64,000 nucleotides of DNA, from the NCBI RefSeq assembly GCF_014208045.1, contig NZ_JACHML010000001.1:1922001-1986000 (forward strand). Reading direction: 5' to 3'. The stretch comes from Microbacterium thalassium. GTDB taxonomy: Bacteria; Actinomycetota; Actinomycetes; Actinomycetales; Microbacteriaceae. Positions 17,713 through 26,879 of the stretch are shown here, one piece after another. Position 1 is the first letter of the stretch, and each line of letters starts with the position of its first letter. The position numbers were made by a program, and so were the translations under genes. The notes under the pieces are model-generated. The model ran no database searches and was not told where the DNA came from. It was given only the letters and a program-made list of their open reading frames with translations.

Positions 17713-18732
17713 TCACGACCACAGCGAGTGATACGCGTTGATCGCGGGCTGTCCGCCGAGGTGCGCGTAGAGCACGTTGGAGTCCGCGGGGATATCACGG
17801 CTCTTCACGAGGTCGATGAGCCCGGCGAGCGACTTCCCCTCGTAGACCGGGTCGGTGATCATGGCCTCGAGCTGCGCGCCGAGGGCCATCGCCTCCATGG
17901 TCGAGTCGACCGGGATGCCGTAGAGCTCGCCCGCCCAGCCTTCAAGCACCTGGATCTCGTCGTCGCGCAGGTCGCGGCCGAGCTCGATCAGCTGTGCCGT
18001 GTTCCGGGCGATGCGGCCGACCTGATCGCGCGTCTTCTCGAGCGTCGCCGACGCGTCGATGCCGATCACGCGGCGCTTGACGCCCGTGAGGTCCTCGAGG
18101 GCGGCGAAGCCGGCGATCATCCCGGCGTGGGTCGAGCCGGTCACGGTGCACACGACGATCGTGTCGAACGTGATCCCGAGCGCCGTCTCCTGCTCGGCGA
18201 CCTCGAACGCCCAGTTGGCGAAGCCGAGCCCGCCCAGCGGGTGCTCGGACGCGCCGGCGGGAATCGGATACGGCGTGCCGCCGGCCTCCTCGACCTCGCG
18301 GAGGGCGTCCTTCCACGAATCGCGGATGCCGATGTCGAAACCGTGGTCGTCCAGACGCGAGTCCGCGCCCATCATGCGCGAGAGCAGGATGTTGCCGACC
18401 CTGTCGTTGGTGGGGTCGTCCCACGGCACCCATTTCTCCTGCACCAGCCGCGCCTTCAGCCCCAGGTGCGCGGCGACGGCGGCCACCTGACGCGTGTGGT
18501 TGGACTGGTAGCCGCCGATGGAGACGAGCGTGTCGGCGCCCGAGGCCAGCACGTCGGGCACGATGTACTCGAGCTTGCGCACCTTGTTGCCGCCGAACGC
18601 GAGGCCGCTCGAGACGTCTTCGCGCTTGGCCCAGATCTGAGCGCCACCCAGGCGCTGCGTCAGGCGCTTGAGGTGCTGCAGGGGACTGGGCCCGAACGTC
18701 AGCGGATGGCGGGGGAACTCTTCGAGCTTCAC
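17713..18732 (-). CDS. acdS: 1-aminocyclopropane-1-carboxylate deaminase
   Basis: PLP enzyme opening ACC, the plant ethylene precursor, to 2-oxobutyrate and ammonia. The 339 residues match AcdS end to end ([26 protein letters not shown] with PLP Lys50, [15 protein letters not shown]). The two residues separating ACC deaminases from D-cysteine desulfhydrases are of the deaminase type: Glu298 in DPVYEGKS and Leu325 in [11 protein letters not shown] at 18732 has a GAGGAG ribosome site and overlaps the gntR stop by 4 bp. This suggests a plant- or soil-associated lifestyle. Confidence 0.93.
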   Translation of the reverse strand: MKLEEFPRHPLTFGPSPLQHLKRLTQRLGGAQIWAKREDVSSGLAFGGNKVRKLEYIVPDVLASGADTLVSIGGYQSNHTRQVAAVAAHLGLKARLVQEKWVPWDDPTNDRVGNILLSRMMGADSRLDDHGFDIGIRDSWKDALREVEEAGGTPYPIPAGASEHPLGGLGFANWAFEVAEQETALGITFDTIVVCTVTGSTHAGMIAGFAALEDLTGVKRRVIGIDASATLEKTRDQVGRIARNTAQLIELGRDLRDDEIQVLEGWAGELYGIPVDSTMEAMALGAQLEAMITDPVYEGKSLAGLIDLVKSRDIPADSNVLYAHLGGQPAINAYHSLWS

Positions 18733-19415
18733 GGGGTCTCCTCGGGTCGGGGCTCGGGGTCTTCGGATCCGGGTGCCTCGACGGTGAGGGTCTGCCAGGT
18801 CTGCTCGGCGACGGATGCCGCGGCCTCCGCGTCGCCGGACGCGCACAGGTCGATGAGCCTCGCGTGGCGCGCGACGGAGTCGCGACCCTCGACGGAGGCG
18901 AAGCGCAGCCGCTCGGCGCGGTGCAGGACCGGCTCGTACTGCGCGATCACGGCGCGCGCGGCGGCGTTGCCGCTGACGTCGAGAGCGACCGCGTGGAAGT
19001 CCTCGTCGGCGGCGAGGGCGGCATCGGCGTCGCCGGCCGCCTGCGCGTCGGCGAACCGGTCGTTCGCGTTGCGCATCCGATCGATGTCGGCCGGCGTCAT
19101 GAGGGGGACCGCCTGCTGCACGACGAGCCGGTGCATCGCGGCGACGACCGCCTGCGCGTCGCGCAGGCTCCGCTCCTCGAGAGGCGATACGACCGTCGAA
19201 CGGCCGGGAAGGGCGCGCACGAGGCCGGCTCGGCCGAGTTCGAGCAGCGCTTCTCGGACCGGCGTGCGGCTGACGCCGAGCCAGGTCGCGACGTCCCCGT
19301 CGCGCAGTTGCTCGCCGGGCGCGAGCGTTCCATCGACGATCGCGTCGCGCAGTCGCGCGAACACCTCGTCGCGCAGGAGCGGACGGGGAGCGAGAGTCTC
19401 GATTGGAACCGGCAT
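18729..19415 (-). CDS. GntR-family (FCD domain) transcriptional regulator of acdS
   Basis: 228 residues: an N-terminal winged helix (about 12-75, with [21 protein letters not shown] typical of FadR/FCD regulators) and an all-helical FCD ligand domain with a metal-binding-type pattern ([20 protein letters not shown]). ATG at 19415 ([11 protein letters not shown]) is preferred over the upstream TTG because a 14-bp palindrome overlaps it. Translational coupling with acdS (GTGA overlap) strongly suggests it controls acdS and itself, with ACC or a related amino acid as a plausible but unproven ligand. Confidence 0.9.
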   Translation of the reverse strand: MPVPIETLAPRPLLRDEVFARLRDAIVDGTLAPGEQLRDGDVATWLGVSRTPVREALLELGRAGLVRALPGRSTVVSPLEERSLRDAQAVVAAMHRLVVQQAVPLMTPADIDRMRNANDRFADAQAAGDADAALAADEDFHAVALDVSGNAAARAVIAQYEPVLHRAERLRFASVEGRDSVARHARLIDLCASGDAEAAASVAEQTWQTLTVEAPGSEDPEPRPEETP

Positions 19416-19428
19416 GCAATATATTGCA
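19415..19428 (-). promoter_or_regulatory. Palindromic operator overlapping the gntR start codon
   Basis: TGCAATATATTGCA is a perfect 14-bp palindrome in an otherwise GC-rich region, and its last base is the A of the gntR ATG (reading on the minus strand). Its position suggests autoregulation of the gntR-acdS operon. It differs from the TGTGGTCAGACCACA sites. Confidence 0.7.
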
Positions 19429-19500
19429 CACACCCGAAGGCGGATCGTCAAATCCGCGCCAGTTATCCACAGGGCGCGCGGACCCCGTCCGCCCTGGCGC

Positions 19501-19690
19501 TAGCGTCTGCTCCATGCGCCGTCGCTCCCGTGTTCCCTTCGCCCTCGCCATCGCCGTCATGCTCCTGGGAGGCTGGGCATCCGCCGAGGCCAGCCCGGCC
19601 GCCGCGTCGCCGGCGACGGCGGCCGTGGTGTCGACCGACGCGCCGGCGGGCCCGGCAGCATCGACCGGGCCGCTGCTGCTCGACGACTGA
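19501..19690 (+). CDS. Small exported peptide, leaderless (58 residues)
   Basis: The coding part starts at ATG 19514, 7 nt after a TAGCGT box at 19501-19506, and ends at 19690. The product has a classic signal peptide ([26 protein letters not shown]) with a likely cleavage after AxA near residue 25. A low-complexity Ala/Ser/Thr/Pro mature part of about 33 residues ends in LLLDD. I recognise no family. It is divergent from gntR and directly upstream of proS. Confidence 0.55.
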
Positions 19691-19837
19691 GGCCGCGTTC
19701 GGAAGTTGCGGGGCCGAGAGCGATCGCCGCTCGGGACGGTCGCCGCTGCGAGGAGACCCCGTGGAGAGGCTCGCTGCGGCCGTCCTCGGCGGCTGATCGC
19801 CGGTCCGGTGGCATCCGCGCGCCTAGACTTGTCCCTC

Positions 19838-21634
19838 GTGGTCACCCGTCTTTCGCACTACTTCGTCCGCACGCTCCGTGAAGACCCCGCCGACGCCGAG
19901 GTCACGAGCCACCGGCTGCTCGTGCGCGCCGGCTACATTCGGCGCCAGGCGCCCGGCATCTTCGCGTGGCTGCCGCTGGGCCTGAAGGTCAAGGGCAAGG
20001 TCGAGCAGATCATCCGCGAGGAGATGACGGCCGCCGGCGCCTACGAGGTGCACTTCCCGGCGCTGCTGCCGCGCGAGCCGTACGAGGCCACCGGCCGGTG
20101 GGAGGAGTACGGCGACGGCATCTTCCGCCTGCACGACCGCAAGGGCGCCGACTACCTGCTCGCGCCCACCCACGAAGAGGTCTTCACGCTGCTGGTGAAG
20201 GACCTCTACTCGTCGTACAAGGACCTGCCGCTGTCGATCTACCAGATCCAGGACAAGTACCGCGACGAGGCGCGCCCGCGCGCGGGCCTGCTGCGCGGCC
20301 GCGAGTTCACCATGAAGGACGCATACTCCTTCGACTACACCGACGCCGGGCTCGACGCGAGCTACATGGCGCAGCGCGACGCCTACGAGCGCATCTTCCA
20401 GCGCCTGGGCCTGGAGTACGTCATCGTGCAGGCGGATGCCGGCGCCATGGGCGGCTCGCGCTCCGAGGAGTTCCTGCACCCGACCGCCGTCGGCGAGGAC
20501 ACCTTCGTGCGGTCCGAGGGTGGTTACGCCGCGAACGTCGAGGCATACGAGACGACGGCTCCCGCGCCGATCGCCATCGACGGGCTGCCCGAGCCGGTCT
20601 TCTTCGACTCGCCGAACACGCCGACGATCCAGACGCTGGTCGACCACTGCAACGCGCACCTCGACGCCCCGGCGTCCGGCATCGCGGGTCCGGCGACGGA
20701 CGGCGCGACGGAGTGGAACGCCGCGCACACGCTCAAGAACGTGGTGCTGGCGCTCAAGCACCTCGACGGCACGCGCGAGCTCGTCATCGTCGGCATTCCG
20801 GGCGATCGTGACGTCGACGACAAGCGCGCCGAGGTGACCTTCGCGCCGGCCGAGGTCGAGGCGGCGACCGAGGAGGACTTCGCGAAGCACCCCCTGCTGG
20901 TCAAGGGCTACATCGGCCCGTGGTCCGAGGAGGGCGCGATCCTCGGCGAGGAGTCGGCCACCGGCATCCGCTATCTGCTCGACCCCCGCGTCGTCGACGG
21001 CACCGCGTGGGTGACCGGCGCCAACATCGACCAGAAGCACGTCCACTCGCTCGCCGCCGGGCGCGACTTCACCGCCGACGGGTTCGTCGAAGTCGCGAAC
21101 GTCGTCGAGGGCGACCCCGCGCCCGACGGCTCGGGTCCGGTCCACCTCGCGCGCGGCATGGAGATCGGCCACGTGTTCCAGCTCGGGCGCAAGTACGCTG
21201 AGGCGCTGGGCCTCAAGGTCCTCGACGAGAACGGCAAGCTCGTGACCGTCACGATGGGTTCGTACGGCATCGGCGTCACCCGCATCCTCGCGATCATCGC
21301 CGAGCTGAACAACGACGCCAAGGGCCTGGTGTGGCCGGCATCCGTCGCGCCGTTCGACGTGCACGTCGTGGCCACGGGCAAGGACGCCGTCGCGTTCGAG
21401 CTCGCCGAGAAGCTCTCGGCCGACCTCGAGGCGGCCGGCATGGACGTCATGTTCGACGACCGCCCGAAGGTCTCACCGGGCGTGAAGTTCGGCGACGCCG
21501 AGCTGATCGGCGTGCCGAAGATCCTCATCGTCGGCCGCGGCGCCGCCGACGGCCAGGTCGAGGTGTGGGACCGCCGCACCGGCGACCGCCAGACGGTGGC
21601 CGCCGACGACGCGGTCGCGGCCCTCATGGCCTAG
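19838..21634 (+). CDS. proS: Prolyl-tRNA synthetase
   Basis: Class II aminoacyl-tRNA synthetase charging tRNA-Pro. The 598-residue bacterial-type protein has motif 2 ([21 protein letters not shown] split over its conserved blocks), an insertion editing domain (about 220-400) containing the YbaK-like [13 protein letters not shown] region, motif 3 ([12 protein letters not shown]) and a C-terminal anticodon-binding domain. GTG at 19838 ([22 protein letters not shown]) fits family starts, and TAGACT (19824-19829) lies 8 nt upstream. It is a backbone member between ispG and nusA, and a hairpin follows the stop. Confidence 0.97.
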   Translation: MVTRLSHYFVRTLREDPADAEVTSHRLLVRAGYIRRQAPGIFAWLPLGLKVKGKVEQIIREEMTAAGAYEVHFPALLPREPYEATGRWEEYGDGIFRLHDRKGADYLLAPTHEEVFTLLVKDLYSSYKDLPLSIYQIQDKYRDEARPRAGLLRGREFTMKDAYSFDYTDAGLDASYMAQRDAYERIFQRLGLEYVIVQADAGAMGGSRSEEFLHPTAVGEDTFVRSEGGYAANVEAYETTAPAPIAIDGLPEPVFFDSPNTPTIQTLVDHCNAHLDAPASGIAGPATDGATEWNAAHTLKNVVLALKHLDGTRELVIVGIPGDRDVDDKRAEVTFAPAEVEAATEEDFAKHPLLVKGYIGPWSEEGAILGEESATGIRYLLDPRVVDGTAWVTGANIDQKHVHSLAAGRDFTADGFVEVANVVEGDPAPDGSGPVHLARGMEIGHVFQLGRKYAEALGLKVLDENGKLVTVTMGSYGIGVTRILAIIAELNNDAKGLVWPASVAPFDVHVVATGKDAVAFELAEKLSADLEAAGMDVMFDDRPKVSPGVKFGDAELIGVPKILIVGRGAADGQVEVWDRRTGDRQTVAADDAVAALMA

Positions 21635-21653
21635 CCGCCATAGCCAGCACAGG

Positions 21654-21688
21654 AGATCCCGGGGAATCAAGACGATTCCGCGGGATCT
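21654..21688 (+). terminator. Hairpin downstream of proS
   Basis: Fifteen-bp inverted repeat with a single mismatch and a 5-nt loop (arms 21654-21668 and 21674-21688), followed by CTGCTGTTCTC, which is moderately U-rich in RNA. It probably ends the proS transcript. Confidence 0.65.
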
Positions 21689-21740
21689 CTGCTGTTCTCG
21701 CGAGACCTCATGCGGCGGCGTCTCCGAGTGGACGGGGAGC

Positions 21741-21762
21741 GTTCACCGAACGTTCCCCGCGG
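21741..21762 (+). promoter_or_regulatory. Candidate PHO box upstream of phoX
   Basis: Two adjacent 11-bp units, GTTCACCGAAC and GTTCCCCGCGG, resemble the direct-repeat units bound by PhoP in streptomycetes (GTTCACC core). They lie 58 bp before the phoX GTG, where an activator would bind. The sequence also contains a GAACGTTC palindrome, so another regulator is possible. Confidence 0.5.
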
Positions 21763-21819
21763 CGTCGACGAGGGCTCCGACAGGCTGATCGAGGAGTCCC
21801 CGGACAGTGAGGAAGATCT

Positions 21820-23892
21820 GTGACCATCTCTGATTCCCCCCGTCGTTTCCTGCCCATGGCCGACCACGTCCGAGGCAAGCGCTCGGCCGTGACGTGCCAG
21901 TACAAGTGCGCCAATGCCTGCATCGGCCCCGAGTGCAACCAGTCCGGCAACGAGCACTTCCGCGATGTCGCGTCCGCTGCGATGTCGCGGCGGGCGCTCC
22001 TCGGCCTCGGCGCCGCGGCCGCGGTGACCGTCGCCGTCGGCGGCCTGCGCTCGGGCGCGCCGGTCTCGGCGGCCGGGGCCGTCGGCTCGGGCGCCGCCTT
22101 CGGCGTCTCGACGCCGCCGCAGCTGCCGTTCTCGGCGATCGCGCCCGTCGCCAACACGGTCGACCGGTTCACGGTGCCGACCGGCTACGCGTGGAAGCCG
22201 ATCATCCGCTGGGGCGACCCGCTGTTCTCGAGCGCGCCCGCGTTCGACTTCGACAACCAGACCGCCCAGGCGCAGGTGCAGCAGTTCGGCTACAACTGCG
22301 ACTACCTCGACATCATCGCCGACAACGGCGGCAAGACCGGCGTCCTGGTCAACAACCACGAGTACGTCAACCCGAACATCATGTTCGAGCCCACGACGGA
22401 TGCCGCCGAGCTCGAGCGCCGCGGCGAGATCTACAAGATGGCTCAGGGCTTCGCCGTCGTGGAGATCGAGCGCAAGCGCAAGCGCACGCCGTGGAGCTAT
22501 GTCGTCGACGGCCGCCGCAACCGGCGTCTCACCGTCGAGAGCGAGTTCGCGATGACGGGTCCGGCCGCCGGCAGCGACCTCCTCAAGACGGATGCCGACC
22601 CCACCGGCCGGCTGGTGAAGGGCACGCTCGGCAACTGCGCCGGCGGCACCACGCCGTGGGGCACGATCCTCTCGGGCGAGGAGAACTTCAACGGCTACTT
22701 CGCGTGGGCCGCCGACACCGACGGGCAGAAGCGCTACCAGTCGAGCGCCTCGACCTCCACCTCGACCGGATGGCCCGCCTACGACGAGCGGTTCAACGCA
22801 CACAACCCCGACTACGTCAACGAGCCCAACCGCTTCGGCTGGATCGTCGAGATCGACCCCGAGGACCCCACCTCCACGCCGCGCAAGCACACGGCGATGG
22901 GCCGCATGAAGCACGAGGGTGCGAACGTCATCGTCGGCGAGGACGGCCGTGTGGTCGCGTACATGGGCGACGACGAGCGCAACGACTACCTCTACAAGTT
23001 CGTGTCGAAGAACCGCTTCCTGCCCGGCAGCAGCAAGAAGACGCGCGCGAAGAACATGACGCTCCTCGAAGAGGGCGACCTGTACGTCGCGAAGTTCACC
23101 GGCGACTCGCCGGCGGCCGAGATCACCGGCACCGGCGCCATGCCTGCCGACGGCGCGTTCGACGGCTCGGGCGAGTGGCTGCCGCTGACGCAGAACGGCG
23201 TGAGCGTCGTGTCGGGCATGACGACCGAAGAGGTGCTCGTCTACACGCGCCTCGCAGCCGACAAGGTCGGCGCCACGATGATGGATCGCCCCGAGGACGT
23301 CGAGCCGAACCCGAAGACCGGCAAGGTCTACGTCGCGCTCACGAACAACTCGCGCCGCGGCAGCACGTCGACGGTCGACGAGGCCAACCCCATCACGGGC
23401 AACCGCTACGGCCACGTGGTCGAGCTGACCGAGACCGCCGGGCAGAGCGGCACGACGTTCGGCTGGAGCATCCTGCTGCTGTGCGGAGACCCCGAGAGCG
23501 TCGACTACGCCTACTTCGCGGGCTTCCCGAAGGACCAGGTGTCGCCGATCTCGTGCCCCGACAACGTCGCCTTCGACTCGAAGGGGAACCTCTGGATCTC
23601 GACCGACGGCGCCCCGAGCACGATCGGCAGGAACGACGGACTGTTCCTCGTCCCGCTCGAGGGCTCCGAGCGCGGACACGTCCAGCAGTTCCTGTCGGTC
23701 CCGGTCGACGCCGAGACCTGCGGTCCTGTCATCCACGACCAGGAGGGCATGGTGTTCGTCGCCGTGCAGCACCCGGGCGAGGACGGCACGGTGGCCGCCC
23801 CGACGTCGTACTTCCCCGACTTCGGGTCCGCCGACCCGGGCGACTTCGGCTCGGGCCCGCGCCCCTCGGTGGTGCAGGTCTACCGCGACTGA
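21820..23892 (+). CDS. phoX: PhoX-family alkaline phosphatase, Tat-exported
   Basis: 690-residue phosphatase of the PhoX (DUF839) family, calcium/iron enzymes that release phosphate from organic esters outside the cell. The N-terminus has an unusually long n-region with a Cys-rich stretch (CQYKCANACIGPECN) before the twin-arginine signal SRRALLGLG (about residue 57). The beta-propeller contains VNNHEYVNPN and LSGEENFNGY, and ends with the ISCPDNVAFDSKGNLWISTDG block typical of the family. GTG at 21820 follows an AGTGAGGAAG ribosome site. The upstream PHO-like box suggests phosphate-starvation control. Confidence 0.92.
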   Translation: MTISDSPRRFLPMADHVRGKRSAVTCQYKCANACIGPECNQSGNEHFRDVASAAMSRRALLGLGAAAAVTVAVGGLRSGAPVSAAGAVGSGAAFGVSTPPQLPFSAIAPVANTVDRFTVPTGYAWKPIIRWGDPLFSSAPAFDFDNQTAQAQVQQFGYNCDYLDIIADNGGKTGVLVNNHEYVNPNIMFEPTTDAAELERRGEIYKMAQGFAVVEIERKRKRTPWSYVVDGRRNRRLTVESEFAMTGPAAGSDLLKTDADPTGRLVKGTLGNCAGGTTPWGTILSGEENFNGYFAWAADTDGQKRYQSSASTSTSTGWPAYDERFNAHNPDYVNEPNRFGWIVEIDPEDPTSTPRKHTAMGRMKHEGANVIVGEDGRVVAYMGDDERNDYLYKFVSKNRFLPGSSKKTRAKNMTLLEEGDLYVAKFTGDSPAAEITGTGAMPADGAFDGSGEWLPLTQNGVSVVSGMTTEEVLVYTRLAADKVGATMMDRPEDVEPNPKTGKVYVALTNNSRRGSTSTVDEANPITGNRYGHVVELTETAGQSGTTFGWSILLLCGDPESVDYAYFAGFPKDQVSPISCPDNVAFDSKGNLWISTDGAPSTIGRNDGLFLVPLEGSERGHVQQFLSVPVDAETCGPVIHDQEGMVFVAVQHPGEDGTVAAPTSYFPDFGSADPGDFGSGPRPSVVQVYRD

Positions 23893-23907
23893 CCCGTCGC
23901 GAAGACA

Positions 23908-23942
23908 CCGCGGCCCCGGACCCACGAGGTCCGGGGCCGCGG
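23908..23942. terminator. Bidirectional terminator between phoX and DUF1206 gene
   Basis: Perfect 15-bp GC-rich inverted repeat with a CACGA loop (arms 23908-23922 and 23928-23942) between convergent genes. There is no long T-tract, which is common in high-GC actinobacteria. Confidence 0.7.
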
Positions 23943-23950
23943 CCGTCGGG

Positions 23951-24751
23951 TCACAGCTTCGCGTAGCGCGCGCGTGCGAACTGGTAGATGCCGTACGCGA
24001 TGAGCCCGGCGCCGATGATCGCGACCAGCCAGGGCCCGAACGGCAGACCGAGGAGGCTCTTCAGCGCACCGTCGAAGCCCGCGGCCTTCTCGGGGTCCAG
24101 CTGCACGGCGGCGACGATCAGGAGGACGCCGATGATGCCGAGCGCGATGCCCTTCGAGATGTAGCCGACGATGCCGAGTGTGCGAACGCCGGTGCTGATC
24201 GTTCCCCCCGGCATCGAGATCTGCTCCTCGAACTTGCGTGTCGCGCCCTTGAACACGAAGTAGCCCGCGATCACGAGCACCGCGACCCCGCCGATGCCGA
24301 CGAGGATCGGGCCGCCCGGGAGCTGGAGGATGCCGGAGGTGGTCTCCTCGGTGCTCTCCTCGCTGTCGGGGTTCCCGCCGAGGGCGGCGTTGAGTGCGAC
24401 GTAGCCGAGGAAGAGGTAGGCGACGGCGCGTCCCCACGACGCCAGGCGCTCGCCCCACTTCGAGGCGCCGTCGCCGCGGGCGAGGATGCCCTCGACCACG
24501 TACCAGAGCGTGAGCGCGAGCAGGCCGATCACGAGCACCCACAGCAGGACGAATCCGAGCGGCGCGTCGGCGATGGCCTTCATCGCGCCGGACTGATCGC
24601 TCTCACCGCCTCCGCCGAAGGCGACCGCGAACGCGATCGCGCCGATGAGGATGTGGACGACGCCGTTGGCGGCGAAGCCGACACGGGCGAGGGCGCGGAA
24701 GGCGGGCGTGGACTCGGCCTTGCGCGCGACGTGTTTGTGCGTCGATGTCAT
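23951..24751 (-). CDS. DUF1206 domain membrane protein
   Basis: 266-residue integral membrane protein made of three repeats of a two-helix DUF1206 unit: about residues 20-90, 105-180 and 195-260. Each begins with a similar Gly-rich phrase (ARVGFAANGVVHILIG, GRAVAYLFLGYVAL, TLGIVGYISKGIALGIIG). Function unknown; found mainly in actinobacteria and cyanobacteria. ATG at 24751 is leaderless, with TATCGT (24763-24758) 6 nt upstream. It is monocistronic and convergent with phoX. Confidence 0.88.
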   Translation of the reverse strand: MTSTHKHVARKAESTPAFRALARVGFAANGVVHILIGAIAFAVAFGGGGESDQSGAMKAIADAPLGFVLLWVLVIGLLALTLWYVVEGILARGDGASKWGERLASWGRAVAYLFLGYVALNAALGGNPDSEESTEETTSGILQLPGGPILVGIGGVAVLVIAGYFVFKGATRKFEEQISMPGGTISTGVRTLGIVGYISKGIALGIIGVLLIVAAVQLDPEKAAGFDGALKSLLGLPFGPWLVAIIGAGLIAYGIYQFARARYAKL

Positions 24752-24889
24752 GCGCTCACGATAGGACGCGAGCCCCGACCGCTCCGCCGGGCTTGACGCA
24801 GGAGGCCGGTTTGGCTACGGCTGGCTCGCGTCGCCGCGCACCGGGCGGCGGACGGCGCCACCGGACCCGGCCGCCTCTACGATGGCGGC

Positions 24890-26800
24890 ATGGCACGCCC
24901 GCGGCCCGCCGCAGTGCGTCTCCGCTGGAGCGCTCTGCCGTGGTTCGTGCGCCAGGCTCCGCCGCGCGTCGTGCTCCTCGTGGGGCTCGCGACCGTCTGG
25001 GTGGGCCTGCTGCTGATCACACGCCCGCTGACCTCCGTGTTCCTGCTGGCCGTCTACGTCGGTCTGAGCGCGGTGGTGTCGGGTCTGTTCGACTTCGCCG
25101 TCTCCCACGGCGGGACGTGGTGGGGACGCGTCGTCGGTCTGGTCTGGATCGTTGTGGGGCTCGCGATCGTGATCGGCGTCGGCCGCAGCCTCGATCTCCT
25201 TCCCGACATCATGGCCGCGCTCCTGCTGCTCGGCGGGCTCACCTCGTTCGGGGACGCCGTGCGCGGCGGGCGGGTCACCGAGCGCGTGCTCGCCGCCGCC
25301 TGGGGCGCCGCGCAGGTGGTGTTCGGCATCCTCGCCTTCTCGTGGCCGGACGCCACCGTCCTCGTCGTCGCGGTCATCTTCGGCGTGCGCACGACCGTCT
25401 TCGGCATCACCCTCACGGTGCGAGGAGGGCGTGCCGTATTCGCGGGGCGGCGCAGCGCCTTCGCCGCCGAGGCGGCCGAGGAGGAGGCGGTGTCGCCCGG
25501 GACCGCAGAGGCGCCGCCGGTGCCGGCCGGGACGCCGGCCGCGCACCTGCCGCAGACCCGATTCACGCCCGCGGACGCGGGCCGGATCCTGCTCGCGGTC
25601 GTGGTGGTCGTCGCCGCCGGCGGTGCGTGGTGGATCGGCGAGCGCCTCTCCGAGGGATCGCCGGTGGTGGATGCGTTCTACGACCCGCCGGCGGACCTGC
25701 CCGCGGGCCACGGCGTGCTCCTCCGCGACGACGAATACGTCGGCCGTGCTCCGGAAGGCGCCACGGTGCGCCGCATCCTGTACACGACTCAGGACGCGCA
25801 CGGCGAGCCCGCCGTCGCCAGCGCGCTGGTGATCTCGCCCGACGAGATCACGTGGACCCCGCGTCCCGCGGTGCTGTGGAACCACGGAACCACCGGCGTC
25901 GCGCGCGGGTGCGCCCCGAGTCTGCAGGACGGCTCCGCGACGAAGTGGGCGATCCCGGCTCTCGACGAGGCGCTCGCCGCAGGTTGGGTCGTCGTCGCGC
26001 CGGACTACTCGGGGCAGGGTGCGCCCGGGACCTTCCCGTACCTCATCGGGCTCGGCGAGGCCCGCTCGGCGCTGGACGCGGTCGTCGCCGCCGATCAGGT
26101 CGTGGGCGTGTGGCTGCGCGACGAGGTCGCGATCTGGGGGCACTCGCAGGGCGGGCACGCCGCCCTGTGGGCCTCGCAGATCGCGGCGGACTACACACCT
26201 CAGCTCGACGTGGTCGGCACGGCCGCGCTCGCGCCGGCCGTCGACCCCTATCAGCTCGCGTCGGAGCTGGCGACGCCCGATGCGCCCGCGACGCTGTCCA
26301 TCCTCACCGCGTGGGTCGTCGTGTCCTACGCCGACACCTATGCCGATGTGGACCTGCGCGGGTACGTCAGACCCGGGGCGCGCGCCATCGTGCTCGAGAT
26401 GAGCCAGCGCTGCCCCAGCGAGCCGGGCGCGCTGGTGAGCCTCGCCGCGGCGGTCGGGGTGTCGGAGGACACCTCGCTGTACGTCGGGGATCTCACCTTC
26501 GGCGCGCTCGGACGCAGACTGGAGGAGAACGCGGCGACCGGTCCGTGGTCGCAGCCGCTCTTCGTGGCGTGGGGAACCGACGACGAGGTGATCCCGCGCG
26601 ACCTGCAGGAGGCCTTCGTCGCCGACGCGTGCACGGCCGGAACCCCGGTGCACTGGATCGTCGAGCGGGGGAGCGACCACCGGGGCGTCATGGTCCCGGG
26701 GTCCCGCGTGCCGCCCGCGCTCATGCGGTGGACGGCGGACCGGTTCGCCGGTGTGCCCGCCTCGATCGCGGGCTGTTCGTTCTTCGCGTCCTCACCGTGA
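24890..26800 (+). CDS. Secretory lipase-type alpha/beta hydrolase with N-terminal HdeD-like membrane domain
   Basis: 636 residues in two parts. Residues about 20-190 form six or so TM helices resembling HdeD/DUF308 (WVGLLLITRPLTSVFLLAVYVGLSAVVSGLFDF). After a linker and another TM helix (about 230-250), residues about 265-630 form an alpha/beta hydrolase of the fungal/bacterial secretory lipase family. The nucleophile is in WGHSQGGHAAL, an Asp is near WGTDDEVIP and a His near RGSDHRG. The hydrolase should face outside. ATG at 24890 is leaderless, with TACGAT (24878-24883) 6 nt upstream. The substrate is probably a lipid or ester. Confidence 0.85.
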   Translation: MARPRPAAVRLRWSALPWFVRQAPPRVVLLVGLATVWVGLLLITRPLTSVFLLAVYVGLSAVVSGLFDFAVSHGGTWWGRVVGLVWIVVGLAIVIGVGRSLDLLPDIMAALLLLGGLTSFGDAVRGGRVTERVLAAAWGAAQVVFGILAFSWPDATVLVVAVIFGVRTTVFGITLTVRGGRAVFAGRRSAFAAEAAEEEAVSPGTAEAPPVPAGTPAAHLPQTRFTPADAGRILLAVVVVVAAGGAWWIGERLSEGSPVVDAFYDPPADLPAGHGVLLRDDEYVGRAPEGATVRRILYTTQDAHGEPAVASALVISPDEITWTPRPAVLWNHGTTGVARGCAPSLQDGSATKWAIPALDEALAAGWVVVAPDYSGQGAPGTFPYLIGLGEARSALDAVVAADQVVGVWLRDEVAIWGHSQGGHAALWASQIAADYTPQLDVVGTAALAPAVDPYQLASELATPDAPATLSILTAWVVVSYADTYADVDLRGYVRPGARAIVLEMSQRCPSEPGALVSLAAAVGVSEDTSLYVGDLTFGALGRRLEENAATGPWSQPLFVAWGTDDEVIPRDLQEAFVADACTAGTPVHWIVERGSDHRGVMVPGSRVPPALMRWTADRFAGVPASIAGCSFFASSP

Positions 26801-26827
26801 GCGCTCAGCCTGCATCGGGTAACTTTG

Positions 26828-26833
26828 TAGGGT
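26828..26833 (+). promoter_or_regulatory. nusA operon -10 box
   Basis: TAGGGT at 26828-26833 (in TTTGTAGGGTTCC) would start transcription near 26840, leaving a leader of about 40 nt with GGAGG before the nusA GTG. It starts a nusA-ylxR-infB unit without rimP. Confidence 0.5.
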
Positions 26834-26879
26834 TCCGGCGTGCGCGACACGCTGGTGAGAGCTGAATACGGAGGCAAGC

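Noticed and set aside
17713..18732. acdS as a D-cysteine desulfhydrase
   Set aside because: The two residues that separate the families are deaminase-type (Glu in DPVYEGKS, Leu in AHLGGQPA), and the whole protein aligns with AcdS.
18729..19415. The GntR next to acdS as the regulator of the TGTGGTCAGACCACA sites
   Set aside because: Its own palindrome TGCAATATATTGCA is different and no such site lies near acdS.
21741..21762. SOS (LexA) box upstream of phoX
   Set aside because: The actinobacterial LexA box needs GAAC-N4-GTTC; here GAAC and GTTC are adjacent, so it does not fit.
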